Positions 1 to 10,606 of a DNA stretch of 64,000 bases are shown in pieces (the stretch's first letter is position 1; each line of letters opens with the position of its first letter). This DNA comes from Gammaproteobacteria bacterium (lineage in GTDB: Bacteria > Pseudomonadota > Gammaproteobacteria > Chromatiales > Chromatiaceae), in the NCBI GenBank assembly GCA_030148485.1, contig JASBTJ010000085.1, positions 1-64,000 of the forward strand, written 5' to 3'. The notes below the pieces were generated by a model. That model searched no databases, was not told the origin of the DNA, and worked only from the letters and a program-made list of their open reading frames with translations. The position numbers were made by a program, and so were the translations under genes.

Positions 1-67
1 AAAGCTCTTTGCGGGTCTTGCGCTTCTTTGCCGCGTAGCTCAGTGAGGCGAAACTTTGTTGCTTCAT
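1..67 (-). CDS. IS5-family transposase, N-terminal fragment (cut by window edge)
   Basis: Reading leftwards from the ATG at 67 gives MKQQSFASLSYAAKKRKTRK followed by E-L. This matches the N-terminus typical of IS5-group DDE transposases (a short F-A-x-x-x-Y/F stretch followed by a basic KRKTR-E segment). Only 22 codons lie inside the window, so the DDE catalytic domain cannot be seen. The position, 70 bases inside the putative inverted repeat, is usual for these elements. The family call rests on this short match and on the terminal repeat. Confidence 0.7.
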   Translation of the reverse strand, partial: MKQQSFASLSYAAKKRKTRKEL

Positions 68-137
68 CCGGTCGATCTTTCTGTGGCACACGAGTGAATT
101 GATTTTGCCTTATTTGAGGGATTCAATCAGAGCTTCC
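1..137 (-). mobile_element. Left end of an IS5-family insertion sequence (partial)
   Basis: The minus strand starts at 137 with GGAAGCTCTGATTGAATC, runs through a 70-base leader and enters a transposase-like reading frame at 67 that continues past the window edge. The outer end resembles the termini of the 150 bp repeat next to it. A 4-base TTAG (138-141), which fits the YTAR-type targets known for IS5 elements, separates the two. Only this end is visible, so completeness of the element is unknown. Confidence 0.7.
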
Positions 138-141
138 TTAG

Positions 142-291
142 GGAAGCTCTGAATAATTCAGAGCTTCCGCGGCACAGGGAGGTGCCGCCAAAATCGGTCA
201 CGGCAAGTAACTGATTTTGCAGCAAGCGGCAAACCGCGTTTGCCGCGCAGCGTGCGCTGAGAAGTCCAGGATGGACTTGTTCACCGCTTCC
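142..291 (+). repeat. 150 bp multi-hairpin MITE-like repeat, copy 1
   Basis: First of three copies (others at 11963-12112 and 53432-53580). The ends are imperfect inverted repeats, GGAAGCTCTGAAT on the left and, read inward on the other strand, GGAAGCGGTGAAC on the right. Inside are successive hairpins: GGAAGCTCTGAA with TTCAGAGCTTCC (142-168), GCGGCAC with GTGCCGC, AAAATCGGTCAC with GTAACTGATTTT, CAGCG with CGCTG, and AGTCC with GGACT. No conserved protein is encoded. It abuts the IS5-type end across TTAG. Confidence 0.85.
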
Positions 292-422
292 CTACTAGGT
301 TTAGTACAGTTCGCGCGGAAAGACCGAGCCCTGCTCTCCGCCGCGACCGAGCGATCTTCGCCCCTGGTACCAAAAGACCTTGCCTGGCTCGGGAAGTTCG
401 CCCCGTGTATCAGGGCGGCACG
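292..422. other. Intergenic stretch with no recognised feature
   Basis: Between the repeat and the end of the HupE-like gene I see no conserved open reading frame, convincing terminator or RNA gene. Together with the IS end and repeat this explains the gene-poor first 422 bases. Confidence 0.5.
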
Positions 423-1580
423 CTACAACAGCGTGCGTTCGATGAACCAATAGCCTCCGACTGCGGCCACCACCGCCGAGCCGGGCAATACGATGCGCCG
501 GCGATACCAAGCCTTGTTCCGGAACCACAACCCCACCAACAGGAAGCATCCCAGTATCACCGCCAGTTGTCCCAGTTCGATGCCAAGGTTGAAGGCCAGC
601 AGCCCGGCGACAAAATGGCTGCGATCCAGCCCGACTTCCTCCAACACACCGGCAAAACCCAGGCCGTGCAGCAACCCGAAACCGAAGATCACCATCGGTC
701 GCCAAACATGCAGCCGTCGCGCGGCCAGATTCTCCACACCGACATAGATGATCGACAAGGCGATCAAGGGCTCCACCACAGCCGGCGATATGCTCACCAA
801 TCCCAGCACACCCAATGCCAGGGTCACGCTGTGTGCCAGGGTGAAGCTGGTCACCTGCCACAACAGCGGACGCCAGTGCACACTGAACAGGAACAGTCCA
901 ACCACGAACAGGATGTGATCCAAGCCCTTGGGGACAATGTGCTCGAACCCGATCCGCATATAGTCCAGGATCAACTCGTCCAGGGGCTGGACCGCCATGC
1001 CTTCCCGCAGAACGGCCTGACTGGCCTGCCCCGGTGCCAGATAGGCGCGATAAAGATCCTCGTCCGCCGGGCCGGTCACGCGCACGATGCTGGCACCCAA
1101 GCGCGGCGCCCACTGCCACACCAGCGCCCGGGTGTTCGGCGGCAACTGCCCCGCCAGGGTCACCACGCTGTCACGCGCCAGATCCGGGTCGCCAACCGGC
1201 GGTACGTGCAGGTCCACCCAGCCCGGCCGCAGCCGCACCTGCTGCCCGGTACGCAGTTCGATGTCGGCCAGAAAACGCGCTTGCACGCCATCAAACGCGC
1301 CGCGCAGTCGGGTCGGGGGCAGAGCACGCAAGGCATCGTACCGGTCGGCATTCACCGATTCGGCGGTGTCACCGTGCTCCGGACCGATGTCTGCGATAAT
1401 GGCCTCCAAATTCAGTCGGATTGCCAGCTGATAGCGCCCGTCGCTGGAGACATGCAGATCGACGATGGCCGGTCGCACCTCGTGTGCCCAGGCCGTTGCC
1501 GTGCCGAACTGACAGACCAGGGCGAACAGCCACCAACCGAATGCCCTGCGTCGCGTCGCGTTGGTCGCGCTGACTTTCAT
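423..1580 (-). CDS. HupE/UreJ-like membrane protein with exported N-terminal domain
   Basis: A 385-residue protein with a signal peptide (RRR n-region, hydrophobic core, likely cleavage after AWA before HE) and an extracytoplasmic domain of about 165 residues. The C-terminal half is a multi-pass membrane domain. It carries GLDHILF, SFTLAHSVTLALG and FGLLHGLGFA, the His-bearing pattern of the HupE/UreJ_2 family, whose relatives are linked to nickel or cobalt entry. I chose ATG 1580, preceded by GAGGTGG, over an in-frame GTG at 1589. It is divergent from the DUF4198 gene with under 30 bases between them. The substrate is not shown by the sequence; metal transport is inference from the family. 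Confidence 0.75.
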   Translation of the reverse strand: MKVSATNATRRRAFGWWLFALVCQFGTATAWAHEVRPAIVDLHVSSDGRYQLAIRLNLEAIIADIGPEHGDTAESVNADRYDALRALPPTRLRGAFDGVQARFLADIELRTGQQVRLRPGWVDLHVPPVGDPDLARDSVVTLAGQLPPNTRALVWQWAPRLGASIVRVTGPADEDLYRAYLAPGQASQAVLREGMAVQPLDELILDYMRIGFEHIVPKGLDHILFVVGLFLFSVHWRPLLWQVTSFTLAHSVTLALGVLGLVSISPAVVEPLIALSIIYVGVENLAARRLHVWRPMVIFGFGLLHGLGFAGVLEEVGLDRSHFVAGLLAFNLGIELGQLAVILGCFLLVGLWFRNKAWYRRRIVLPGSAVVAAVGGYWFIERTLL

Positions 1581-1609
1581 CCACCTCACCCTGGGTTGAA
1601 CCCGTGTTT

Positions 1610-2425
1610 ATGACCTACAACCGCGCCCCGCTCCATGTCCCGGCCCTGCTGGTGGTCCTGTTCAGCCTGCCGGTCAGCGCGCACGAATTCTGGCTTGCGC
1701 CGTTGGACTACGGCATCCGTGTCGACCAGCCGCTGCAGTCGGACATGCGCATCGGCCAGCACTTCAAGGGGGACACCTTTCCGTACCGCCCCAGCCAGGT
1801 CGATACGCTGCGAGTACAACGCGCGGACACCGTCACCGATGTGCCCGCCAAGCTCGGGGATCTGCCGGCCATCCGCGTCGCTCCGCTGGGCGACGGGCTG
1901 CATATGCTAACCCTGTCCTCCACGCTGTTCACCGTGACCTATCATGAAGCGGATAAATTTCCCGCCTTTCTGCGCAAGGAAGGGCTGGACTGGGCACTGC
2001 AAGCCCACCAGGAACGTGGACTGCCGACCACCGGCATCGTCGAAGCCTACCGACGTCATGCCAAGTCGCTGGTAAAGGTCGGCAGCGGCCAGGGCGACGA
2101 CCGCCGCACCGGGCTGGCGTTTGAATGGGTCCTGCTGACCAACCCGTATACCAATAGCGCCGCACCGGTCGCGCAACTCTGGTGGCGTGACGCGGTGGCC
2201 GCCAATGTGCAATGTCGCGTGTTCGTGCGCGTGGGTGGGCGCATAACGGAACAGGTGCTGCACACCGATGCGACAGGCAAGGTCACCCTGCCCCGCACCC
2301 CGGGCGCGACCTATCTGCTGAACGCCGTGCGCATCATGGTCCCGGATCGGCCGACCGTGGCGGAAACCCAGGCAGTATGGGAAACCCGCTGGGCCTCCTT
2401 GACCTTCGCTACACCGGACGGCTGA
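1610..2425 (+). CDS. DUF4198 domain exported protein
   Basis: A 271-residue protein with a cleavable signal peptide ending at VSA before HEFWLAP, the usual mature N-terminus of DUF4198 proteins. The rest is a predicted beta-rich periplasmic domain of the family sometimes annotated as a nickel-uptake substrate-specific component. The start is ATG 1610; an in-frame GTG at 1604 is an alternative and neither has a strong ribosome site. It is head-to-head with the HupE-like gene, so the two probably share a regulatory region and act on the same substrate. Binding of a metal is not demonstrated by any motif I can see beyond the His near the mature N-terminus. Confidence 0.7.
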   Translation: MTYNRAPLHVPALLVVLFSLPVSAHEFWLAPLDYGIRVDQPLQSDMRIGQHFKGDTFPYRPSQVDTLRVQRADTVTDVPAKLGDLPAIRVAPLGDGLHMLTLSSTLFTVTYHEADKFPAFLRKEGLDWALQAHQERGLPTTGIVEAYRRHAKSLVKVGSGQGDDRRTGLAFEWVLLTNPYTNSAAPVAQLWWRDAVAANVQCRVFVRVGGRITEQVLHTDATGKVTLPRTPGATYLLNAVRIMVPDRPTVAETQAVWETRWASLTFATPDG

Positions 2426-2452
2426 TCTCGCGCCCGGTGCGCGGCAGCATGA

Positions 2453-3496
2453 TCAATCGGCGCCGCGCTTCTCCGCGCGTAGCCGATCCCGGTATTGGGC
2501 TCGCGCCAATGCCTGCATGTCGGCGACCGTGTCTTTTTCGTCCATGATCTCCCGGCCCAGCAGGGTTTCTATGGCGTCTTCCAAGGTGACGATACCGGCT
2601 GTCTGGCCGAACTCGTCCTCCACCAGATACAGATGTGCGCGGTGTTTGATGAAGAAATCGAGCAGCGTCTGCACCGGCAGCTTTTCCGATACCCGGTGGA
2701 TGTCCTTGGCAAACACCTTTACCGGCTCATCGCCGCGGCCCTGACGCTCCGCTTCGAACAGATCAATGCGCAGCACCTGACCGGTGACATTGTCCGCATC
2801 GCCGGCGTACACCGGCATGCGGGCGAACTGGCGGGTCTTCGGGTCGTCCAATGCCGCGCTGGCGGTGGCGGCCTCGTCCAGCATGTGCACCACGCTACGG
2901 GGCGTGAGGATCTGCTCGGTGGTCACGTCGCGCAGGCTCAGGGCATTGGCCAGGTATTCGTTTTCGTGCGCGATCAGGGTGCCGTCGCGGTGACCCAGGG
3001 ATGCCAGGGCGATGATCTCCTCGCGGGTGATTTCGCTGCCTTCCGAATGACTGAACAAGCGGGTCAAACGGGTGGATATCCACACCAAGGGGTACACCAG
3101 CTTCACCAGCCACGAAATCACATAGCCGGCCGGTATCGCCAGCGCCCGCCAGAAGGTGGCACCCAGCGTCTTGGGGATGATTTCGGAAAAGTACAGGATC
3201 GCCAAGGTCAACAAGACGGCGATCACCGTCTCCCATTCCTGCCCGAACACCTGCAATGCCTGGGAACCGACACCTGCCGCGCCCATGGTGTGGGCAAAGG
3301 TGTTCAGGATCAGGATGCTGGACAAGGATTCGTCGAGCCGCTCCTTCACCCGGGCGACCACGCGCCCTTTGCGGGGACGATCAGACTGCAATTTTTCCAG
3401 ATAACTGGGCGTAATGGACAGCAGCACCGCTTCGAGTACGGAACACAGAAAAGACACACCGATGGCGATAGTCAGATAGATGATCAGCAGGGTCAT
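2453..3496 (-). CDS. CNNM/DUF21 membrane protein with CBS pair
   Basis: A 347-residue protein. Residues 1 to about 145 form the DUF21 (CNNM) membrane domain with four hydrophobic segments and the FSEIIPKTLGA signature. Two CBS motifs follow (about 190-310, with ILTPRSVVHML and IVTLEDAIETLLG). The C-terminal CorC_HlyC domain of longer relatives is absent and the protein ends in a short charged tail. Family members are tied to magnesium or cobalt efflux or to regulation by nucleotides. A longer paralogue lies at 25591-26976. It converges on the DUF4198 gene (27 bases apart). Confidence 0.85.
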   Translation of the reverse strand: MTLLIIYLTIAIGVSFLCSVLEAVLLSITPSYLEKLQSDRPRKGRVVARVKERLDESLSSILILNTFAHTMGAAGVGSQALQVFGQEWETVIAVLLTLAILYFSEIIPKTLGATFWRALAIPAGYVISWLVKLVYPLVWISTRLTRLFSHSEGSEITREEIIALASLGHRDGTLIAHENEYLANALSLRDVTTEQILTPRSVVHMLDEAATASAALDDPKTRQFARMPVYAGDADNVTGQVLRIDLFEAERQGRGDEPVKVFAKDIHRVSEKLPVQTLLDFFIKHRAHLYLVEDEFGQTAGIVTLEDAIETLLGREIMDEKDTVADMQALARAQYRDRLRAEKRGAD

Positions 3497-3608
3497 CGAA
3501 GACTCGTAGCGGTTGAATGGATCGCGGGAAATCTATCACGCGCCGAGGATCGGCGTCATTTGCAAGCCGGCCGTACGGTAATCGGCACCTGGACGCATAG
3601 ACCAACGG

Positions 3609-4535
3609 TCACTGCTGTGCCAGCCAGATCATCAGTGGCAAGGTCACCACCGACACGATCACCTGCACGGTGATCAGATTCGCCATCAAGGGCGCGTCAC
3701 CGCCCATTTGACGAGCCAGCACGTAAGATGAGGATGCGGTGGGCACGGCGCCGGCCAGCACCGCCACCGTTAGCGGCAAGCCGCGCACACCGAACAGCCA
3801 CGCGCCGGCGAACATCAGCAGCGGCATGCCGATCAATCGGACCACGGTGCCGAACGCCACCAGGCCCCGATGCTCCGCCACCTTGCCGAATTCGAGCCCA
3901 GCGCCGACCACCAACAGGCCCACGCCCAGCGCGCCACTGCCGAGCATGTCGAACACCGGGTACACGGGGTCAGGCAAACCGATCCCGGACACATTCAACG
4001 CGCCGCCGACCAGACAAGCCAGGACGAACGGGTTGCGCAGCACCTTGCCGGGCACGGAACGCAAATCACCGCGGCCGTCGGCAAAACTGCTCACCACCAG
4101 GATATTGATCACCAGCAACGGCGGGATGATCACTGCCATGACAATGGCCATGTACGCCGTGGCCTCGTCGCCCAACATGAAGCCGACAATGGACAAGGCG
4201 ACAAACCCGTGCCAACGCGTGGCACCTTGAAACAAGCTGGTGAACGCCGCCGGTGTCACACCAAAGCGCCGCGTCATCAACGGATAGGCCAGCAACATCA
4301 ATCCGGTCATGGCAAACACGGCGAACAGCACCGTGCCGGCAAAGGCCAGCACCTCGGTCGAACCGATCTGCACGCCGGCCAGCGTCTTGACCAGCAGCGC
4401 CGGAAACAGGATCAGAAAACACAGCTGCGCGACACCGGACCAATGGGCGTCACCGATCAACGACGAACGTTTGAGCAACCAACCCAACGCAATGACCAAC
4501 ACAACGGGAATGAGCGTGTAAACAATAGCCAGCAT
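3609..4535 (-). CDS. AEC (auxin efflux carrier) family permease
   Basis: A 308-residue integral membrane protein with about ten hydrophobic helices and the two-repeat pattern of the AEC family (PF03547). It has an N-terminal VVLVIALGWLLKRSS start and a C-terminal half beginning near residue 165 after a short polar loop (SFADGRGDLRSVPGK). Bacterial members export or take up small carboxylates such as malate or malonate; the sequence gives no substrate. It is transcribed in the same direction as the CNNM gene with a 112-base gap, so co-transcription is possible but not certain. Confidence 0.8.
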   Translation of the reverse strand: MLAIVYTLIPVVLVIALGWLLKRSSLIGDAHWSGVAQLCFLILFPALLVKTLAGVQIGSTEVLAFAGTVLFAVFAMTGLMLLAYPLMTRRFGVTPAAFTSLFQGATRWHGFVALSIVGFMLGDEATAYMAIVMAVIIPPLLVINILVVSSFADGRGDLRSVPGKVLRNPFVLACLVGGALNVSGIGLPDPVYPVFDMLGSGALGVGLLVVGAGLEFGKVAEHRGLVAFGTVVRLIGMPLLMFAGAWLFGVRGLPLTVAVLAGAVPTASSSYVLARQMGGDAPLMANLITVQVIVSVVTLPLMIWLAQQ

Positions 4536-4734
4536 GAATAAACCTAGTCAGCCACGGCCGCTGATACTGCCCGACGCGGCTACAGCCTAACCCAAAGCGA
4601 TAGGACCGGGGCCGGGCAAGCCCCAGTCGAAACACGAGCATGGGCTCGGCGAGCACCGGACTCGTCCGGCGCGGCGGATGCCGCCGCAAGGCGTCATGCC
4701 CACGACCGATTGAGCAGTTGATTTCGCGGTGCGG

Positions 4735-5139
4735 TTACGGCGCAACCGACGGGGCGGCGGGCGGCTGCACCCCAGGTTGTCGCGGCATCAGCGGGTTACA
4801 GTCCTTGATCTTCACCTGGCCCTGCAGCATGTTGCCGCGCGAATACTCGGAGAAGATGCAGGTGTTGCTGGCAGGATCGTAGTTTTCCACCCACAGGTTG
4901 TCATCCTTCCAGGTGGCCGCGATGTGGCGCTGCCCCGCCGGCACGCTGATCGACATCACCCCGCCGAAGCGCTTCACAAAGATCTGCTGAAAGTGGAAGT
5001 AGTACGCGCCCCAACCCACCAGCAGGATGACGGCCGAAGAGGCCAGCGCCAGGCGCACGTTGTTGAGCTTGCCGGCGAATACGGTCATGGCGCCAACCAC
5101 GAGGGCGATGACAACGCCCCAGTAGAGATAGGTGATCAT
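4735..5139 (-). CDS. Small inner-membrane protein of unknown function
   Basis: I start this gene at ATG 5139, which has AGGA eight bases upstream; the open frame extends to 5271 without support. The 134-residue product has two hydrophobic segments near the N-terminus (about 3-22 and 30-48). A soluble domain of about 85 residues follows with two cysteines (NTCIFSEYS and IKDCNPLMP), ending in a Pro/Ala-rich tail. I do not recognise a family. The two cysteines could form a disulfide if the domain is periplasmic. It stands alone between the AEC permease and the divergently transcribed edd. Confidence 0.6.
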   Translation of the reverse strand: MITYLYWGVVIALVVGAMTVFAGKLNNVRLALASSAVILLVGWGAYYFHFQQIFVKRFGGVMSISVPAGQRHIAATWKDDNLWVENYDPASNTCIFSEYSRGNMLQGQVKIKDCNPLMPRQPGVQPPAAPSVAP

Positions 5140-5396
5140 AGGTTTGGTCCTGTTGCTGAGACGGGGGACGGGGAATGCCGGTGAATTCACCGGCAGCGGC
5201 GCCAATAGTCTCCACTTGCCCCGCCTATCGTGATTCGGTCGATGCACCGATCCCGATACGCAGCTGGCCAAGCGTCAGCTCCGGACGATACCACTGGCCA
5301 TCGCGACCCGGCGCCTGGATCCCCCCTGGCACAAGACTTGCCCTCAGTCTCTGCTAGAGTCGCATCATATGAACCCCGCAGAGTATCGGCCACCGC

Positions 5397-7225
<1,829 letters not shown>

Positions 7226-7229
<4 letters not shown>

Positions 7230-7849
7230 ACGCCATCGACTACCTGAAACTGTCGCCCATCGTCCCGGTCGTGGTACTGGACGATCCCGAGCACGCCCTG
7301 CCCCTGGCCGACGCCCTGCTGGCCGGCGGCATCGACATCATGGAGATCACCCTGCGCAGCGACGCGGCGCTGATGAGCATCGAACGTATCGCCAAGGACC
7401 TACCTGACATGCATGTCGGCGCCGGCACCGTGTTGGACGCTCAGCAGATGAGCCGGGTACGCGATGCCGGCGGGCGCTTCAGCTTCAGCCCGGGCATCAG
7501 CGACGAGCTGCTGGACTGCGCCAAGCAGCAAGCCATCCCCTTCATCCCGGGCGTCGCCACGGCCAGCGAGGTCATGCTGGCCATGCGCCACGGCATCGCC
7601 GGCTGCAAACTGTTCCCCGCCGCCGCCGTGGGCGGCATTGAGTTGCTGAAGGGCTTTGCCGGCCCGTTCGGGGCGATGAAGTTCTGCCCCACCGGCGGGA
7701 TCAGCCAGGCCAATATGAACGACTACCTGGCACTGCCGAACGTGGTCTGTGTGGGCGGCAGTTGGATCGTGCCCAAGCAGCGCGTGGCGGAATCGGACTT
7801 TGGGGCCATCACCGGGTTGTGCAAGGAAGCACTGGGGGCGGTTCGATGA
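7226..7849 (+). CDS. eda: KDPG aldolase (2-dehydro-3-deoxy-phosphogluconate aldolase)
   Basis: Splits KDPG to pyruvate and glyceraldehyde 3-phosphate. The 207-residue class I aldolase has MEITLRSD near residue 42 (catalytic Glu), the Schiff-base lysine in GCKLFPAAAVGG (about residue 128) and the phosphate-binding FCPTGGIS loop. The start ATG overlaps the edd stop, the usual edd-eda operon layout. A hairpin followed by T5 at 7921-7964 probably ends the transcript. Confidence 0.97.
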
Positions 7850-7920
7850 TGGGCGTATCCATCCCACCTGTGCCGACTGACGTCCGTGATACTCCCCTTT
7901 TCTTGCTACCTGCCTAAGAG

Positions 7921-7964
7921 GCGCGCAAGCATTTCGCCTCTGGGCGGTGGAGTGCGCGCTTTTT
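7921..7964 (+). terminator. Probable intrinsic terminator after edd-eda
   Basis: GCGCGCA (7921-7927) pairs with TGCGCGC (7953-7959) around an inner CGCC/GGCG pairing, followed directly by TTTTT. It lies 72 bases past the eda stop on the same strand. Confidence 0.55.
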
Positions 7965-8070
7965 CCGCCGCGGCGTGTGTGGCGAGATCACCCGAGCCCA
8001 GAACAGTGGCCGCTGCATTGGCTCGTACCTTCATGATCCGCGGGGTACTTCTACGGACAACGTACCCGCC

Positions 8071-10395
8071 TCACCACCCCGCCCTCACCAAGCGAATCTC
8101 ATGATCCGCCACCAGCGGCGGCAGGGCGTCGCGCAGGGTCTGCCAGTCTGCTTCTGACCCGAAGTCCTCCAGCACCCCTTCGATCAGAGCGTATTTTTGG
8201 CGGGCGACGAGTCGTTCCGGGTAGACGGCCTGGTTGGCGTCGATCAGTTGGATGAGTTGTTCGCTGGTTTCGGCCAGGGTCTGGTTGCGGCGGGTGGCGA
8301 TGGCGTCCAGGTCCAGGCCCTGCTGGGACAGATTGAGTACCGCTTGCAGCGCCGGTGTCAGCGCAGCGCCGGGTTGGCCATTCGCCACGCAGTATTCGGC
8401 GATGGCATTGAGGAAGTCGTTGCCGTACTTCTCCAGCTTGGCCTGCCCCACCCCGCTGATGGCCAGCAGGTCCTGCTCGGTCTGGGGCTTTTCCCGGGCC
8501 ATCTGCACCAGGGTGGCGTCGCCGAACACGATGTAGGGCGGCTTGCCCTCGGCGTCGGCCAGGGATTTGCGCAGCGCCCGCAGTTCATCGAACAACGGCT
8601 CATCACCGGCGGCCAGTTCGGCGGCGGCCTTGGGTCGCTTGGTCTTTTTGAGTGTTTCCTTGATACGCGGCTTGGCCAGGGTCAGGTTGGTTTCACCCCT
8701 GAGCAACGGCCGTGCCGCCGGGGTGAGCTTGAGCACCGAATAGTTGGCGATGTCCTGCAGCAGGTAACCGTGATGGATGAGTTGGCGGATGATGGAGGTC
8801 CATGCCTGCTCGCTCTTGTCGCGGCCGATGCCATAGGTGGACAGTCCGGTGTGACCCAGGGTGCGGATGCGATCGGTGTCCGCGCCGCGCAGCACGTCGA
8901 TGACATGCTTGATGCCGAAGCGCTGGTCGACGCGGTAGACACAGGACAAGGCCTTTTGCGCGTCCACGGTGGCGTCGAAGGTCTCGGGCGGGTTCAGGCA
9001 GATGTCGCAGTTGTTGCAGTGATAGTGGGCGGCGGACTCGGGGCCGGCGTCTGATTCCTCACCCCCAGCCGGCTGCGCCCCCCTCGCTGCGCTCTCCCCA
9101 GGGGGAGAGGGGGGCGTTACCCGTGGGGTTTCGGGGGGCTTTTCCTGTTCCCCTCTCCCGCCGGGAGAGGGGTTAGGGGTGAGGGTGTCCGAGGGGCCCC
9201 CGTTGCCGACCGAGGGGGGCAAGGAATCACCGAAGTAGTTGAGCAGCACCTGCCTGCGACAGGTCACCGCCTCGGCCAGGGCGACCATGGCGTTGAGCTT
9301 GTGGATCTCGATGCGCTGCTGATCGGGATTGCCGTTGTTGTCGATCAGTCGTCTGGCCATCGCCACATCCTGGGCGCCGTACAATAGCAATGCCTCGGAC
9401 GGCAGCCCGTCACGCCCGGCCCGGCCGGTTTCCTGGTAATAGCCTTCGATGTGCTTGGGCAGATCGTAGTGCACCACGAAGCGTACATTGGGTTTGTCGA
9501 TGCCCATGCCGAACGCCACGGTGGCCACCACCACGTTCACTTCATCCTTGAGAAAGGCCTCTTGCACCCGTTCACGCTGTTCGGCGGGAAAACCGGCGTG
9601 ATAGGCGGCAGCCTTGATACCTTGCATCTCCAGCTTGCCGGCCACTTCCTCCACCTTCTTGCGCGACAGGGCGTAGACGATCCCAGATTCGTCCCGACGC
9701 TTTTGCAGGAAGGCCATCAGCTGGTCGAAGGGCTTGTGCTTTTCCAACACCGTGTAGCGGATATTGGGGCGATCAAAGCCGGTGACGTGGCGCTTGGCGT
9801 GGCCCAGGCCGAGCACCCGGGCGATGTCGTCGCGGGTGGTGGGATCCGCGGTGGCGGTCAACGCCACCAGCGGCACCTGGGGGAAGCGCTCACGCAGGCT
9901 GTCCAGGCGGGCGTATTCGGGGCGGAAATCATGGCCCCATTGGGACACGCAATGGGCCTCGTCGATGGCGAACAGCGCGATGTCGATGTCCACCAGCCGG
10001 TCGAGGAAACCGCCTGAGATCAATCGCTCCGGACTGATATACAAAAGATCCAAGTCGTGATTGTGCAGCCTGGCCAGCACCTGACGCGCCGCCTCCGACC
10101 CCTGACTGGAATTGTAGTAAGCCGCGGATACGCCGTTGGCGGTGAGTGCATCCACCTGATCCTTCATCAGCGAAATCAGCGGTGAAACCACGATACCGAC
10201 GCCGGACCGGTGCAGCGCAGGGAGCTGGTAACACAAGGACTTTCCGCCACCGGTAGGCATCAGCACGAAGGCATCGTCTCCGGCGATCAGGTCTTCGATG
10301 ATCGCCTGCTGTTGCGGGCGAAAGCTGTCGTAGCCATAGACCCGCTGCAGGGTCTCGTGGATGGTGCTGGCGGATGTGTATGCGGTATCGATCAT
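8071..10395 (-). CDS. recQ: ATP-dependent DNA helicase RecQ with repeat-derived insertion
   Basis: A 3'-5' superfamily 2 helicase for recombination and fork repair. In order: Walker A PTGGGKS (47-53), DEAH (145-148), the helicase C domain with [12 protein letters not shown], a zinc-binding domain, winged helix, an HRDC domain ([13 protein letters not shown] onward) and a C-terminal HTH_40-like tail of about 90 residues. ATG 10395 is chosen over an upstream in-frame start at 10437 because homology starts there. Oddity: between zinc ligand Cys379 and Cys460-x2-Cys463-x2-Cys466 there are 80 residues where E. coli RecQ has 16. The extra stretch is Pro/Gly-rich and encoded by the palindromic repeat at 9058-9184. 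The reading frame is intact, so the protein is probably still made. Confidence 0.95.
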   Translation of the reverse strand: MIDTAYTSASTIHETLQRVYGYDSFRPQQQAIIEDLIAGDDAFVLMPTGGGKSLCYQLPALHRSGVGIVVSPLISLMKDQVDALTANGVSAAYYNSSQGSEAARQVLARLHNHDLDLLYISPERLISGGFLDRLVDIDIALFAIDEAHCVSQWGHDFRPEYARLDSLRERFPQVPLVALTATADPTTRDDIARVLGLGHAKRHVTGFDRPNIRYTVLEKHKPFDQLMAFLQKRRDESGIVYALSRKKVEEVAGKLEMQGIKAAAYHAGFPAEQRERVQEAFLKDEVNVVVATVAFGMGIDKPNVRFVVHYDLPKHIEGYYQETGRAGRDGLPSEALLLYGAQDVAMARRLIDNNGNPDQQRIEIHKLNAMVALAEAVTCRRQVLLNYFGDSLPPSVGNGGPSDTLTPNPSPGGRGEQEKPPETPRVTPPSPPGESAARGAQPAGGEESDAGPESAAHYHCNNCDICLNPPETFDATVDAQKALSCVYRVDQRFGIKHVIDVLRGADTDRIRTLGHTGLSTYGIGRDKSEQAWTSIIRQLIHHGYLLQDIANYSVLKLTPAARPLLRGETNLTLAKPRIKETLKKTKRPKAAAELAAGDEPLFDELRALRKSLADAEGKPPYIVFGDATLVQMAREKPQTEQDLLAISGVGQAKLEKYGNDFLNAIAEYCVANGQPGAALTPALQAVLNLSQQGLDLDAIATRRNQTLAETSEQLIQLIDANQAVYPERLVARQKYALIEGVLEDFGSEADWQTLRDALPPLVADHEIRLVRAGW
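9058..9184 (-). repeat. Palindromic GC-rich repeat inserted in frame in recQ
   Basis: The ends are inverted repeats, CCTCACCCCCAGCC (9058-9071) and the complement of CCTCACCCCTAACC (9171-9184), matching 12 of 14. Inside are two hairpins: CTCTCCCC with GGGGAGAG (9092-9109) and a perfect CCCCTCTCCC with GGGAGAGGGG (9150-9172). Read in the recQ frame it gives [12 protein letters not shown], a peptide I recognise as a frequent translation of a dispersed palindromic repeat in many proteobacterial genomes. Only this copy is in the window. Confidence 0.8.
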
Positions 10396-10606
10396 GGCGG
10401 CAATTTTACCGGCTTGGCGGCCCGGCGGTATCGGCAATCGCGAACACCCGATGTACGCCGACTTCCCGAGCCCGCGGGCCTTGGCATCTCAACCCCTCCC
10501 GCCGCGGGCCAACATGCTGTAAAACAAGCCCCGCCGTGGTCGTACAATTGTCACATCGCACATCGATCACGACCACGTCGGTCACAACAACGCAGGAACC
10601 CTGTCC

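Noticed and set aside
31-60. tRNA-like stretch GCCGCGTAGCTCAGTGAGG
   Set aside because: It looks like a tRNA acceptor and D-arm start, but no anticodon or T arm follows, and on the other strand it encodes the conserved transposase N-terminus.
217-453. Small open frame MQQAANRVCRAACAEKSRM, also present near 12038
   Set aside because: The similarity between the two frames arises because both lie in copies of the 150 bp repeat. Copy 3 does not keep the frame intact and there is no ribosome site.
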